From Strongylocentrotus droebachiensis (lineage: Eukaryota > Echinodermata > Echinoidea > Camarodonta > Strongylocentrotidae), in NCBI GenBank assembly GCA_035222895.1, contig JAVYIG010001600.1, forward strand, positions 186,001-250,000: a stretch of DNA of 64,000 nucleotides, read 5' to 3'. The translations under genes were made by a program, and so were the position numbers. Shown here in pieces: positions 1 to 12,400 of the stretch (position 1 is its first letter; the number at the start of each line of letters is the position of its first letter). A model generated the notes under the pieces. That model did not search any database, had not been told where the DNA came from, and saw nothing but the letters and a program-made list of their open reading frames with translations.

Positions 1-685
1 CATTCATCCACCACTCATCTACTATTCATCTACCCTAGAGCCACCATTCATCTAACATAGAGCCACCATTCATCTACCATAAAGCCACCATTCATCTACC
101 ATAGAGCCACCATTCATCTACCATAGAGCCACCATTCATCTACCATAGGGCTACAATTCATCTACCATTCATCTACCATTCATCCACTATCCACCATTCA
201 TCTACCATTCATCTACCATTCATCCACTATCCACCATTCATCTACCACAGAGCCACCATTCATCCACCACTCATCTACCATTCATCTACCATAGAGCCAC
301 CATTCATCTACCATAGAGCCACCATTCATCTACCATAGAGCCACCATTCATCTACCATAGAGCCACCATTCATCTACCATAAGGCTACCATTCATCTACC
401 ATTCATCCACCACTCATCTACCATTCATCTACCATAGAGCCACCATTCATCTACCATAGAGCCACCATTCATCTACCACTCATCTACCATTCATCTACCA
501 TAGAGCCACAATTCATCTACCATAGAGCCACCATTCATCTACCATAGAGCCATCATTCATCTACCATAGGGCTACCATTCATCTACCATTCATCCACCAC
601 TCAACTACTATTCATCTACCCTAGAGCCACCATTCATCTACCATAGAGCCACCATTCATCTACCATAGAGCCATCATTCATCTAC
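1..685 (+). repeat. 685-bp tandem module, first copy
   Basis: This module begins with the marker order ATTCATCC, CACTCATCT, ACTATTCATCT, a TACCCTAG unit, an AACATAG unit and a CATAAAGCC unit. The same order restarts at 686. The AACATAG marker is at 53 and 738, and the TCAACTACTA marker at 601 and 1286, both exactly 685 apart. Near 640 the sequence leaves the path followed in the related module at 15972 (CTAACATAG is expected, CTACCATAG is present) and returns through GCCATC units to the module start. That is the expected trace of a local tandem duplication. Confidence 0.85.
153..232 (+). repeat. Paired 40-bp cassette with 7-bp truncated half-unit
   Basis: Each cassette is three A-like halves (the third ending ATCC) followed by ACTATCC, an ACTATTCATCC half that has lost 4 bp. 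Two cassettes stand back to back, 80 bp in all. Other pairs in the left part are 838-917, 1446-1525, 3080-3159, 3501-3580, 4109-4188, 7800-7879, 13022-13101, 15703-15782, 16124-16203, 16732-16811, 18079-18158, 19778-19857, 20199-20278 and 22878-22957, repeated again in block copy 2 and the right array. Pairs of the 7800 type have TTATCAACTATCC in the second member. The only unpaired example I found is at about 41220, produced by the 62-bp deletion. Confidence 0.85.
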
Positions 686-1325
686 CATTCATCCACCACT
701 CATCTACTATTCATCTACCCTAGAGCCACCATTCATCTAACATAGAGCCACCATTCATCTACCATAAAGCCACCATTCATCTACCATAGAGCCACCATTC
801 ATCTACCATAGAGCCACCATTCATCTACCATAGGGCTACAATTCATCTACCATTCATCTACCATTCATCCACTATCCACCATTCATCTACCATTCATCTA
901 CCATTCATCCACTATCCACCATTCATCTACCACAGAGCCACCATTCATCCACCACTCATCTACCATTCATCTACCATAGAGCCACCATTCATCTACCATA
1001 GAGCCACCATTCATCTACCATAGAGCCACCATTCATCTACCATAGAGCCACCATTCATCTACCATAAGGCTACCATTCATCTACCATTCATCCACCACTC
1101 ATCTACCATTCATCTACCATAGAGCCACCATTCATCTACCATAGAGCCACCATTCATCTACCACTCATCTACCATTCATCTACCATAGAGCCACAATTCA
1201 TCTACCATAGAGCCACCATTCATCTACCATAGAGCCATCATTCATCTACCATAGGGCTACCATTCATCTACCATTCATCCACCACTCAACTACTATTCAT
1301 CTACCCTAGAGCCACCATTCATCTA
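686..1325 (+). repeat. 685-bp tandem module, second copy
   Basis: This copy is homologous to the preceding 685-bp module up to about 1325. It then continues along the path shared with the 15972 module: the AACATAG unit at 1324 corresponds to 16610, offset 15286. The same offset holds for the unit reading ACATAGACCC (1791 to 17077) and for the GTCGCC trio (2020 to 17306). The junction is therefore inside the first copy, and the second copy keeps the older flanking order. Confidence 0.8.
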
Positions 1326-2019
1326 ACATAGAGCCACCATTCATCTACCATAGAGCCACCATTCATCTACCATAAAGCCACCATTCATCTACCATAGAGC
1401 CACCATTCATCTACCATAGAGCCACCATTCATCTACCATAGGGCTACCATTCATCTACCATTCATCTACCATTCATCCACTATCCACCATTCATCTACCA
1501 TTCATCTACCATTCATCCACTATCCACCATTCATCTACCATAGAGCCACCATTCATCCACCACTCATCTACCATTCATCTACCATAGAGCCACCATTCAT
1601 CTACCATAGTGCTACCATTCATCTACCTTAGAGCCACCATTCATCTACCATAGAGCCATCATTCATCTACCATAGGGCTACCATTCATCTACCATTCATC
1701 CACCACTCATCTACCATTCATCTACCATAGAGCCACCATTCATCTACCGTAGAGCCACCATTCATCTACCATAGAGCTACCTTTCATCTAACATAGACCC
1801 ACCATTCTTATCTACCATAGAGCCACCATTCTCCTACCATAGAGCCACCATTCATCTACCATAGAGCCACCATTCATCTACCATAGAGCCACCATTCATC
1901 TACCATAGAGCCACCATTCATCTACCATAGAGCCACCATTCATCTACCATAGAGCCACCATTTATCTACCATAGAGCCACCATTCATCTACCATAGAGCC
2001 ATCATTCATCTACCATAGA

Positions 2020-2069
2020 GTCGCCATTCATCTTCCATAGAGTCGCCATTCATCTACCATAGAGCCGCC
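2020..2069 (+). repeat. CpG-bearing unit trio (GTCGCC, GTCGCC, GCCGCC)
   Basis: Three successive dimers carry CpG in place of the CpG-free consensus: GTCGCC at 2020, GTCGCC at 2042 (preceded by an ATCTTCC half) and GCCGCC at 2064. The trio recurs with its first unit at 2649, 4637, 6607, 7027, 9859, 11829, 12249, 15272, 17306, 18927, 19347, 20727 and 22447, then throughout block copy 2 and the right array. It usually follows a GCCATC unit or a GAAACT unit. As the consensus dimer has no CpG, these trios are the main clusters of possible CpG methylation sites. Confidence 0.85.
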
Positions 2070-2159
2070 ATTCATCTACCATAGAGCCACCATTCATCTA
2101 CCATAGAGCCACCATTCATCTACCATAGAGCCACCATTCATCTACAATAGGGCTACCAT

Positions 2160-2177
2160 AGGGCTACCATTCACCTA
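2160..2177 (+). repeat. GGGCT doublet unit and phase switch (representative)
   Basis: Two B-type halves ending GGGCT stand in direct succession (CCATAGGGCTACCATAGGGC), followed by A-like halves including a TTCACCTACC variant. A single GGGCT half is common across the array, usually followed by two or more A-like halves instead of a new A-B dimer. These are the points where the 22-bp phase slips to 11 bp. Doublets recur in every higher-order unit, for example near 2790, 4770, 7160, 9990, 12390, 15400, 17440 and 19480. Confidence 0.75.
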
Positions 2178-2395
2178 CCATTCATCCACTATTCATCTAC
2201 CACAGAGCCACCATTTATCTACCATAGAGCCACCATTCATCTACCATAGAGCCACCATTCATCCACCACTCATCTACTATTCATCTACCATAGAGCCACC
2301 ATTCATCTACCATAGAGCCACCATTCATCTACCATAGAGCCACCATTCATCTACCATAGAGCCATCATTCATCTACCATAGAGTCGCCATTCATC

Positions 2396-4453
2396 CACCA
2401 CTCATCTACCATTCATCTACCATAGAGCCACCATTCATCTACCATAGAGCCACCATTCATCTACCATAGAGCCACCATACATATCTACCATAGAGCCACA
2501 ATTCTCCTACCATAGAGCCACCATTCATCTACCATAGAGCCACCATTCATCTACCATAGAGCCACCATTCATCTACCATAGAGCCACCATTCATCTACCA
2601 TAGAGCCACCATTCATCTACCATAGAGCCATCATTCATCTACCATAGAGTCGCCATTCATCTTCCATAGAGTCGCCATTCATCTACCATAGAGCCGCCAT
2701 TCATCTACCATAGAGCCACCATTCATCTACCATAGAGCCACCATTTATCTACCATAGAGCCACCATTCATCTACAATAGGGCTACCATAGGGCTACCATT
2801 CACCTACCATTCATCCACTATTCATCTACCACAGAGCCACCATTTAATTCCATAGAGCCACCATTCATCTACCATAGAGCCACCATTCATCCACCACTCA
2901 TCTACTATTCATCTACCATCGAGCCACCATTCATCTACCCTAGAGCCACCATTCATCTAACATAGAGCCACCATTCATCTACCATAGAGCCACCATTCAT
3001 CTACCATAAAGCCACCATTCAACTACCATAGAGCCACCATTCATCTACCATAGAGCCACCATTCATCTACCATAGGGCTACCATTCATCTACCATTCATC
3101 TACCATTCATCCACTATCCACCATTCATCTACCATTCATCTACCATTCATCCACTATCCACCATTCATCTACCATAGAGCCACCATTCATCCACCACTCA
3201 TCTACCATTCATCTACCATAGTGCCACCATTCATCTACCATAGAGAAACCATTCATCTACCACTCATCTACCATTCATCTATTATAGAGCCACCATTCAT
3301 CTACCATAGAGCCACCATTCATCTACCATAGAGCCATCATTCATCTACCATTCATCCACCACTCATCTACTATTCATCTACCCTAGAGCCACCATTCATC
3401 TAACATAGAGCCACCATTCATCTACCATAAAGCCACCATTCATCTACCATAGAGCCACCATTCATCTACCATAGAGCCACCATTCATCTACCATAGGGCT
3501 ACAATTCATCTACCATTCATCTACCATTCATCCACTATCCACCATTCATCTACCATTCATCTACCATTCATCCACTATCCACCATTCATCTACCATAGAG
3601 CCACCATTCATCCACCACTCATCTACCATTCATCTACCATAGAGCCACCATTCATCTACCATAGAGCCACCATTCATCTACCATAGAGCCACCATTCATC
3701 TACCATAGAGCCACCATTCATCTACCATAAGGCTACCATTCATCTACCATTCATCCACCACTCATCTACCATTCATCTACCATAGAGCCACCATTCATCT
3801 ACCATAGAGCCACCATTCATCTACCACTCATCTACCATTCATCTACCATAGAGCCACCATTCATCTACCATAGAGCCACCATTCATCTACCATAGAGCCA
3901 TCATTCATCTACCATAGGGCTACCATTCATCTACCATTCATCCACCACTCAACTACTATTCATCTACCCTAGAGCCACCATTCATCTAACATAGAGCCAC
4001 CATTCATCTACCATAGAGCCACCATTCATCTACCATAAAGCCACCATTCATCTACCATAGAGCCACCATTCATCTACCATAGAGCCACCATTCATCTACC
4101 ATAGGGCTACCATTCATCTACCATTCATCTACCATTCATCCACTATCCACCATTCATCTACCATTCATCTACCATTCATCCACTATCCACCATTCATCTA
4201 CCATAGAGCCACCATTCATCCACCACTCATCTACCATTCATCTACCATAGAGCCACCATTCATCTACCATAGTGCTACCATTCATCTACCTTAGAGCCAC
4301 CATTCATCTACCATAGAGCCATCATTCATCTACCATAGGGCTACCATTCATCTACCATTCATCCACCACTCATCTACCATTCATCTACCATAGAGCCACC
4401 ATCCATCTACCGTAGAGCCACCATTCATCTACCATAGAGCTACCTTTCATCTA
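2396..4453 (+). repeat. About 2.06-kb module shared with 15019-17076
   Basis: This module matches 15019-17076 at a constant offset of 12623. Shared markers are TACATAT (2475/15098), the CpG trio (2649/15272), TTTAATTCC (2841/15464), the AGTGCT unit (4271/16894) and the module start (3349/15972). After about 4453 the two diverge: here CTACCATAGAGCAACC, there CTAACATAGACCC. Isolated substitutions separate them, for example ATTCATCT near 4281 against ATTCGTCT at 16901. The left boundary near 2390 is approximate. Confidence 0.82.
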
Positions 4454-7400
4454 CCATAGAGCAACCATTCATCTACCATAGAGCCACCATTCATCTACCA
4501 TAGAGCCACCATTCATCTACCATAGAGCCACCATTCATCTACCATAGAGCCACCATTCATCTACCATAGAGCCACCATTCATCTACCATAGAGCCACCAT
4601 TCATCTACCATAGAGCCATCATTCATCTACCATAGAGTCGCCATTCATCTTCCATAGAGTCGCCATTCATCTACCATAGAGCCGCCATTCATCTACCATA
4701 GAGCCACCATTCATCTACCATAGAGCCACCATTCATCTACCATAGAGCCACCATTCATCTACAATAGGGCTACCATAGGGCTACCATTCACCTACCATTC
4801 ATCCACTACTCATCTACCACAGAGCCACCATTTATCTACCATAGAGCCACCATTCATCTACCATAGAGCCACCATTCATCCACCACTCATCTACTATTCA
4901 TCTACCATCGAGCCACCATTCATCTACCCTAGAGCCACCATTCATCTAACATAGAGCCACCATTCATCTACCATAGAGCCACCATTCATCTACCATAAAG
5001 CCACCATTCATCTACCATAGAGTCGCCATTCATCTACCATAGGGCTACCATTCATCTACCATTCATCCACCACTCATCTACCATTCATCTACCTTAGAGC
5101 CACCATTCATCTACCATAGAGCCACCATTCATCTACCATAGAGCCACCATTCATCTACTATAGAGCCAACATTCATCTACCATAAGGCTACCATTCATCT
5201 ACCATTCATCAACCACTCATCTATCATTCATCTACCATAGAGCCACCATTCATCTACCATAGAGCCACCATTCATATACCATAGAGCCACCATTCATCTA
5301 CCATAGAGCCGCCATTCATCTACCATAGAACCACCATTCATCCACCACTCATCTACCATTCATCTACCATAGAGCCAACATTCATCTACCATAGAGCCGC
5401 CAATCATCTACCATAGAGCCACCATTCATCTACTATAGAGCCACCATTCATCTACCATAAGGCTACCATTCATCTACCATTCATCAACCACTCATCTACC
5501 ATTCATCTACCATAGAGCCACCATTCATCTACCATAGAGCCGCCATTCATCTACCATAGAACCACCATTCATCCACCACTCATCTACCATTCATCTACCA
5601 TAGAGCCACCATTCATCTACCATAGAGCCACCAATCATCTACCATAGAGCCACCATTCATCTACTATAGAGCCACCATTCATCTACCATGAGGCTACCAT
5701 TCATCTACCATTCATCAACCACTCATCTACCATTCATCTACCATAGAGCCACCATTCATCTACCATAGAGCCACCATTCATCTACCATAGAGCCACCATT
5801 CATCTACCATAGAGCCGCCATTCATCTACCATAGAACAACCATTCATCCACCACTCATCTACCATTCATCTACCATAGAGCCACCATTCATCTACCATAG
5901 AGCCACCATTCATCTACCATAGAGCCGCCATTTATCTACCATAGAGCCACCATTCATCCACTACTCATCTACCATTCATCTACTATAGAGCCACCATTCA
6001 TTTACCATAGAGCCACCATTCATCTACCATAGAGCCACCATTCATTTACCATAGAGCCACCATTCATCTACCATAGAGCCACCATTCATCTACCATAGAG
6101 CCACCATTCATCTACCATTGGGCTACCATTCATCTACCATTCATCCACCACTCATCTACCATTCATCCTACCATAGAGCCACCATTCATCTACCATAGAG
6201 CCACCATTCATCTACCATTGGGCTACCATTCATCTACCATTCATCCACCACTCATCTACCATTCATCTACCATAGAGGCACTATTCATCTACCATAGAGC
6301 CACCATTCATCTAACATAGAGCCACCATGAAGCTACCATTCATCTACCATTCATCCACCACTCATCTACCATTCATCTACCATAGAGCCACCATTCATCT
6401 ACCATAGAGCCACCATTCATCTACCATAGAGCCACCATTCATCTACCATAGAGCCAACATTCATCTACCATAGAGCTGCCATTCATCTACCATTCATCCA
6501 CCACTCATCTACCATAGAGCCACCATTCATCTACCATAAAGCCACCATTCATCTATCATAGGGCCACATTTCATCTACCATGAAACTACCATTCATCTAC
6601 CATAGAGTCGCCATTCATCTTCCATAGAGTCGCCATTCATCTACCATAGAGCCGCCATTCATCTACCATAGAGCCACCATTCATCTACCATAGAGCCACC
6701 ATTCATCTACCATAGAGCCACCATTCATCTACCATAGAGCCATCATTCATCTACCATAGAGTCGCCATTCATCCACCACTCATCTACCATTCATCTACCA
6801 TAGAGCCACCATTCATCTACCATAGAGCCACCATTCATCTACCATAGAGCCACCATACATATCTACCATAGAGCCACAATTCTCCTACCATAGAGCCACC
6901 ATTCATCTACCATAGAGCCACCATTCATCTACCATAGAGCCACCATTCATCTACCATAGAGCCACCATTCATCTACCATAGAGCCACCATTCATCTACCA
7001 TAGAGCCATCATTCATCTACCATAGAGTCGCCATTCATCTTCCATAGAGTCGCCATTCATCTACCATAGAGCCGCCATTCATCTACCATAGAGCCACCAT
7101 TCATCTACCATAGAGCCACCATTCATCTACCATAGAGCCACCATTCATCTACAATAGGGCTACCATAGGGCTACCATTCACCTACCATTCATCCACTATT
7201 CATCTACCACAGAGCCACCATTTATCTACCATAGAGCCACCATTCATCTACCATAGAGCCACCATTCATCCACCACTCATCTACTATTCATCTACCATCG
7301 AGCCACCATTCATCTACCCTAGAGCCACCATTCATCTAACATAGAGCCACCATTCATCTACCATAGAGCCACCATTCATCTACCATAAAGCCACCATTCA

Positions 7401-9487
7401 TCTACCATAGAGTCGCCATTCATCTTCCATAGAGCCGCCATTCATCTACCATAGAGCCACCATTCATCTACCATAGAGCCACCATTCATCTACCATAGGG
7501 CTACCATAGGGCTACCATTCATCTACCATTCATCCACTATTCATCTACCACAAAGCCACCATTTATCTACCATAGAGCCACCATTCATCTATTATAGAGC
7601 CACCATTCATCCACCACTCATCTACCATTCATCTACCATCGAGCCACCATTCATCTTCCCTAGAGCCACCATTCATCTAACATAGAGCCACCATTCATCT
7701 ACCATAGAGCCACCATTCATCTACCATAAAGCCACCATTCATCTACCATAGAGCCACCATTCATCTACCATAGAGCCACCATTCATCTACCTTAGGGCTA
7801 CCATTCATCTACCATTCATCTACCATTCATCCACTATCCACCATTCATCTACCATTCATCTACCATTTATCAACTATCCACCATTCATCTACAATAGAGC
7901 CACCATTCATCCACCACTCATCTACCATTCATCTACCATAGAGCCACCATTCATCTACCATAGAGCCACCATTCATCTACCACTCATCTACCATTCATCT
8001 ACCATAGAGCCACCATTCATCTACCATAGAGCCACCATTCATCTACCATAGAGCCATCATTCATCTACCATAGGGCTGCCATTCATCTACCATTCATCCA
8101 CCACTCATCTACTATTCATCTACCATAGAGCCACCATTTATCTACCGTAGAGCCACCATTCATCTACCACTCATCTACCATTCATCTACCATAGAGCCAC
8201 CATTCATCTACCATAGAGCCACCATTCATCTACCATAGAGCCATCATTCATCTACCATAGGGCTACCATTCATCTACCATTCATCCACCACTCATCTACT
8301 ATTCATCTACCATAGAGCCACCATTCATCTACCATAGAGCCACCATTCATCTACCATAGAGCCATCATTCATCTACCATAGGGCTACCATTCATCTACCA
8401 TTCATCCACCACTCATCTACTATTCATCTACCATAGAGCCACCATTCATATCTACCATAGAGCCACCATTCTCCTACCATAGAGCCACCATTCATCTACC
8501 ATAGAGCCACCATTCATCCACCATAGAGCCACCATTCATCTACCATAGAGCCACCATTCATCTACCATAGAGCCACCATTTATCTACCATAGAGCCACCT
8601 TTCATCTACCAAAGCGCTACCATTCATCTACCATAGAGCCACCATTCATCTACCATAGAGCCACCATTCATCTACCATAGAGCCACCATTCATCTACCAT
8701 AGAGCCACCATTCATCAACCATAGAGCCACCATTCATCTACCATAGGGCTACCATTCATCTACCATTCATCCACCACTCATCTACCATTCATCTACCTTA
8801 GAGCCACCATTCATCTACCATAGAGCCACCATTCATCTACCATAGAGCCACCATTCATCTACTATAGAGCCACCATTCATCTACCATAAGGCTACCATTC
8901 ATCTACCATTCATCAACCACTCATCTATCATTCATCTACCATAGAGCCACCATTCATCTACCATAGAGCCACCATTCATATACCATAGAGCCACCATTCA
9001 TCTACCATAGAGCCGCCATTCATCTACCATAGAACCACCATTCATCCACCACTCATCTACCATTCATCTACCATAGAGCCAACATTCATCTACCATAGAG
9101 CCGCCAATCATCTACCATAGAGCCACCATTCATCTACTATAGAGCCACCATTCATCTACCATAAGGCTACCATTCATTTACCATTCATCAACCACTCATC
9201 TACCATTCATCTACCATAGAGCCACCATTCATCTACCATAGAGCCGCCATTAATCTACCATAGAACCACCATTCATCCACCACTCATCTACCATTCATCT
9301 ACCATAGAGCCACCATTCATCTACCATAGAGCCACCAATCATCTACCATAGAGCCACCATTCATCTACTATAGAGCCACCATTCATCTACCATAGGGCTA
9401 CCATTCATCTACCATTCATCCACCACTCATCTACTATTCATCTACCATAGAGCCACCATTTATCTACCGTAGAGCCACCATTCATCT
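4266..9487 (+). repeat. 5222-bp higher-order repeat, copy 1 (left block)
   Basis: This is the first of two adjacent near-identical 5222-bp units. Markers at exact spacing are the ATGAAG unit (6329/11551), the GAAACT unit (6582/11804), AAAGCG (8611/13833), TACATAT (6853/12075), AGTGCT (4271/9493) and the CpG trios (4637/9859, 6607/11829, 7027/12249). The few differences I found are single bases, for example GGCACTATTC at about 6282 against GGCACCATTC in copy 2. Boundaries fall near the AGTGCT unit, before which the two copies have different left flanks. Confidence 0.9.
6327..6407 (+). other. 26-codon ORF with Kozak-like start, probably fortuitous
   Basis: One substitution in the standard GCCACCATTC context creates GCCACCATGA, which resembles a strong vertebrate-type start context. 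The frame runs 26 codons through A-like halves and ends at the TAG of a B half. Identical copies start at 11549, 18647, 29473, 34695 and 43753, as expected from duplication. The length, the low-complexity product and its origin inside a satellite argue against a gene. It is listed because ATG is rare on the + strand and this is one of the longest ATG-started frames I noticed. Confidence 0.3.
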
Positions 9488-12400
9488 ACCATAGTGCTAC
9501 CATTCATCTACCTTAGAGCCACCATTCATCTACCATAGAGCCATCATTCATCTACCATAGGGCTACCATTCATCTACCATTCATCCACCACTCATCTACC
9601 ATTCATCTACCATAGAGCCACCATTCATCTACCGTAGAGCCACCATTCATCTACCATAGAGCTACCTTTCATCTACCATAGAGCAACCATTCATCTACCA
9701 TAGAGCCACCATTCATCTACCATAGAGCCACCATTCATCTACCATAGAGCCACCATTCATCTACCATAGAGCCACCATTCATCTACCATAGAGCCACCAT
9801 TCATCTACCATAGAGCCACCATTCATCTACCATAGAGCCATCATTCATCTACCATAGAGTCGCCATTCATCTTCCATAGAGTCGCCATTCATCTACCATA
9901 GAGCCGCCATTCATCTACCATAGAGCCACCATTCATCTACCATAGAGCCACCATTCATCTACCATAGAGCCACCATTCATCTACAATAGGGCTACCATAG
10001 GGCTACCATTCACCTACCATTCATCCACTACTCATCTACCACAGAGCCACCATTTATCTACCATAGAGCCACCATTCATCTACCATAGAGCCACCATTCA
10101 TCCACCACTCATCTACTATTCATCTACCATCGAGCCACCATTCATCTACCCTAGAGCCACCATTCATCTAACATAGAGCCACCATTCATCTACCATAGAG
10201 CCACCATTCATCTACCATAAAGCCACCATTCATCTACCATAGAGTCGCCATTCATCTACCATAGGGCTACCATTCATCTACCATTCATCCACCACTCATC
10301 TACCATTCATCTACCTTAGAGCCACCATTCATCTACCATAGAGCCACCATTCATCTACCATAGAGCCACCATTCATCTACTATAGAGCCAACATTCATCT
10401 ACCATAAGGCTACCATTCATCTACCATTCATCAACCACTCATCTATCATTCATCTACCATAGAGCCACCATTCATCTACCATAGAGCCACCATTCATATA
10501 CCATAGAGCCACCATTCATCTACCATAGAGCCGCCATTCATCTACCATAGAACCACCATTCATCCACCACTCATCTACCATTCATCTACCATAGAGCCAA
10601 CATTCATCTACCATAGAGCCGCCAATCATCTACCATAGAGCCACCATTCATCTACTATAGAGCCACCATTCATCTACCATAAGGCTACCATTCATCTACC
10701 ATTCATCAACCACTCATCTACCATTCATCTACCATAGAGCCACCATTCATCTACCATAGAGCCGCCATTCATCTACCATAGAACCACCATTCATCCACCA
10801 CTCATCTACCATTCATCTACCATAGAGCCACCATTCATCTACCATAGAGCCACCAATCATCTACCATAGAGCCACCATTCATCTACTATAGAGCCACCAT
10901 TCATCTACCATGAGGCTACCATTCATCTACCATTCATCAACCACTCATCTACCATTCATCTACCATAGAGCCACCATTCATCTACCATAGAGCCACCATT
11001 CATCTACCATAGAGCCACCATTCATCTACCATAGAGCCGCCATTCATCTACCATAGAACAACCATTCATCCACCACTCATCTACCATTCATCTACCATAG
11101 AGCCACCATTCATCTACCATAGAGCCACCATTCATCTACCATAGAGCCGCCATTTATCTACCATAGAGCCACCATTCATCCACTACTCATCTACCATTCA
11201 TCTACTATAGAGCCACCATTCATTTACCATAGAGCCACCATTCATCTACCATAGAGCCACCATTCATTTACCATAGAGCCACCATTCATCTACCATAGAG
11301 CCACCATTCATCTACCATAGAGCCACCATTCATCTACCATTGGGCTACCATTCATCTACCATTCATCCACCACTCATCTACCATTCATCCTACCATAGAG
11401 CCACCATTCATCTACCATAGAGCCACCATTCATCTACCATTGGGCTACCATTCATCTACCATTCATCCACCACTCATCTACCATTCATCTACCATAGAGG
11501 CACCATTCATCTACCATAGAGCCACCATTCATCTAACATAGAGCCACCATGAAGCTACCATTCATCTACCATTCATCCACCACTCATCTACCATTCATCT
11601 ACCATAGAGCCACCATTCATCTACCATAGAGCCACCATTCATCTACCATAGAGCCACCATTCATCTACCATAGAGCCAACATTCATCTACCATAGAGCTG
11701 CCATTCATCTACCATTCATCCACCACTCATCTACCATAGAGCCACCATTCATCTACCATAAAGCCACCATTCATCTATCATAGGGCCACATTTCATCTAC
11801 CATGAAACTACCATTCATCTACCATAGAGTCGCCATTCATCTTCCATAGAGTCGCCATTCATCTACCATAGAGCCGCCATTCATCTACCATAGAGCCACC
11901 ATTCATCTACCATAGAGCCACCATTCATCTACCATAGAGCCACCATTCATCTACCATAGAGCCATCATTCATCTACCATAGAGTCGCCATTCATCCACCA
12001 CTCATCTACCATTCATCTACCATAGAGCCACCATTCATCTACCATAGAGCCACCATTCATCTACCATAGAGCCACCATACATATCTACCATAGAGCCACA
12101 ATTCTCCTACCATAGAGCCACCATTCATCTACCATAGAGCCACCATTCATCTACCATAGAGCCACCATTCATCTACCATAGAGCCACCATTCATCTACCA
12201 TAGAGCCACCATTCATCTACCATAGAGCCATCATTCATCTACCATAGAGTCGCCATTCATCTTCCATAGAGTCGCCATTCATCTACCATAGAGCCGCCAT
12301 TCATCTACCATAGAGCCACCATTCATCTACCATAGAGCCACCATTCATCTACCATAGAGCCACCATTCATCTACAATAGGGCTACCATAGGGCTACCATT

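Noticed and set aside
2841..2850. AT-rich TTTAATTCC unit as a promoter or origin element
   Set aside because: It is one half-unit with a small internal deletion, copied with its module (15464, 19539, 22639, 25987 and 38610). No flanking regulatory architecture is present.
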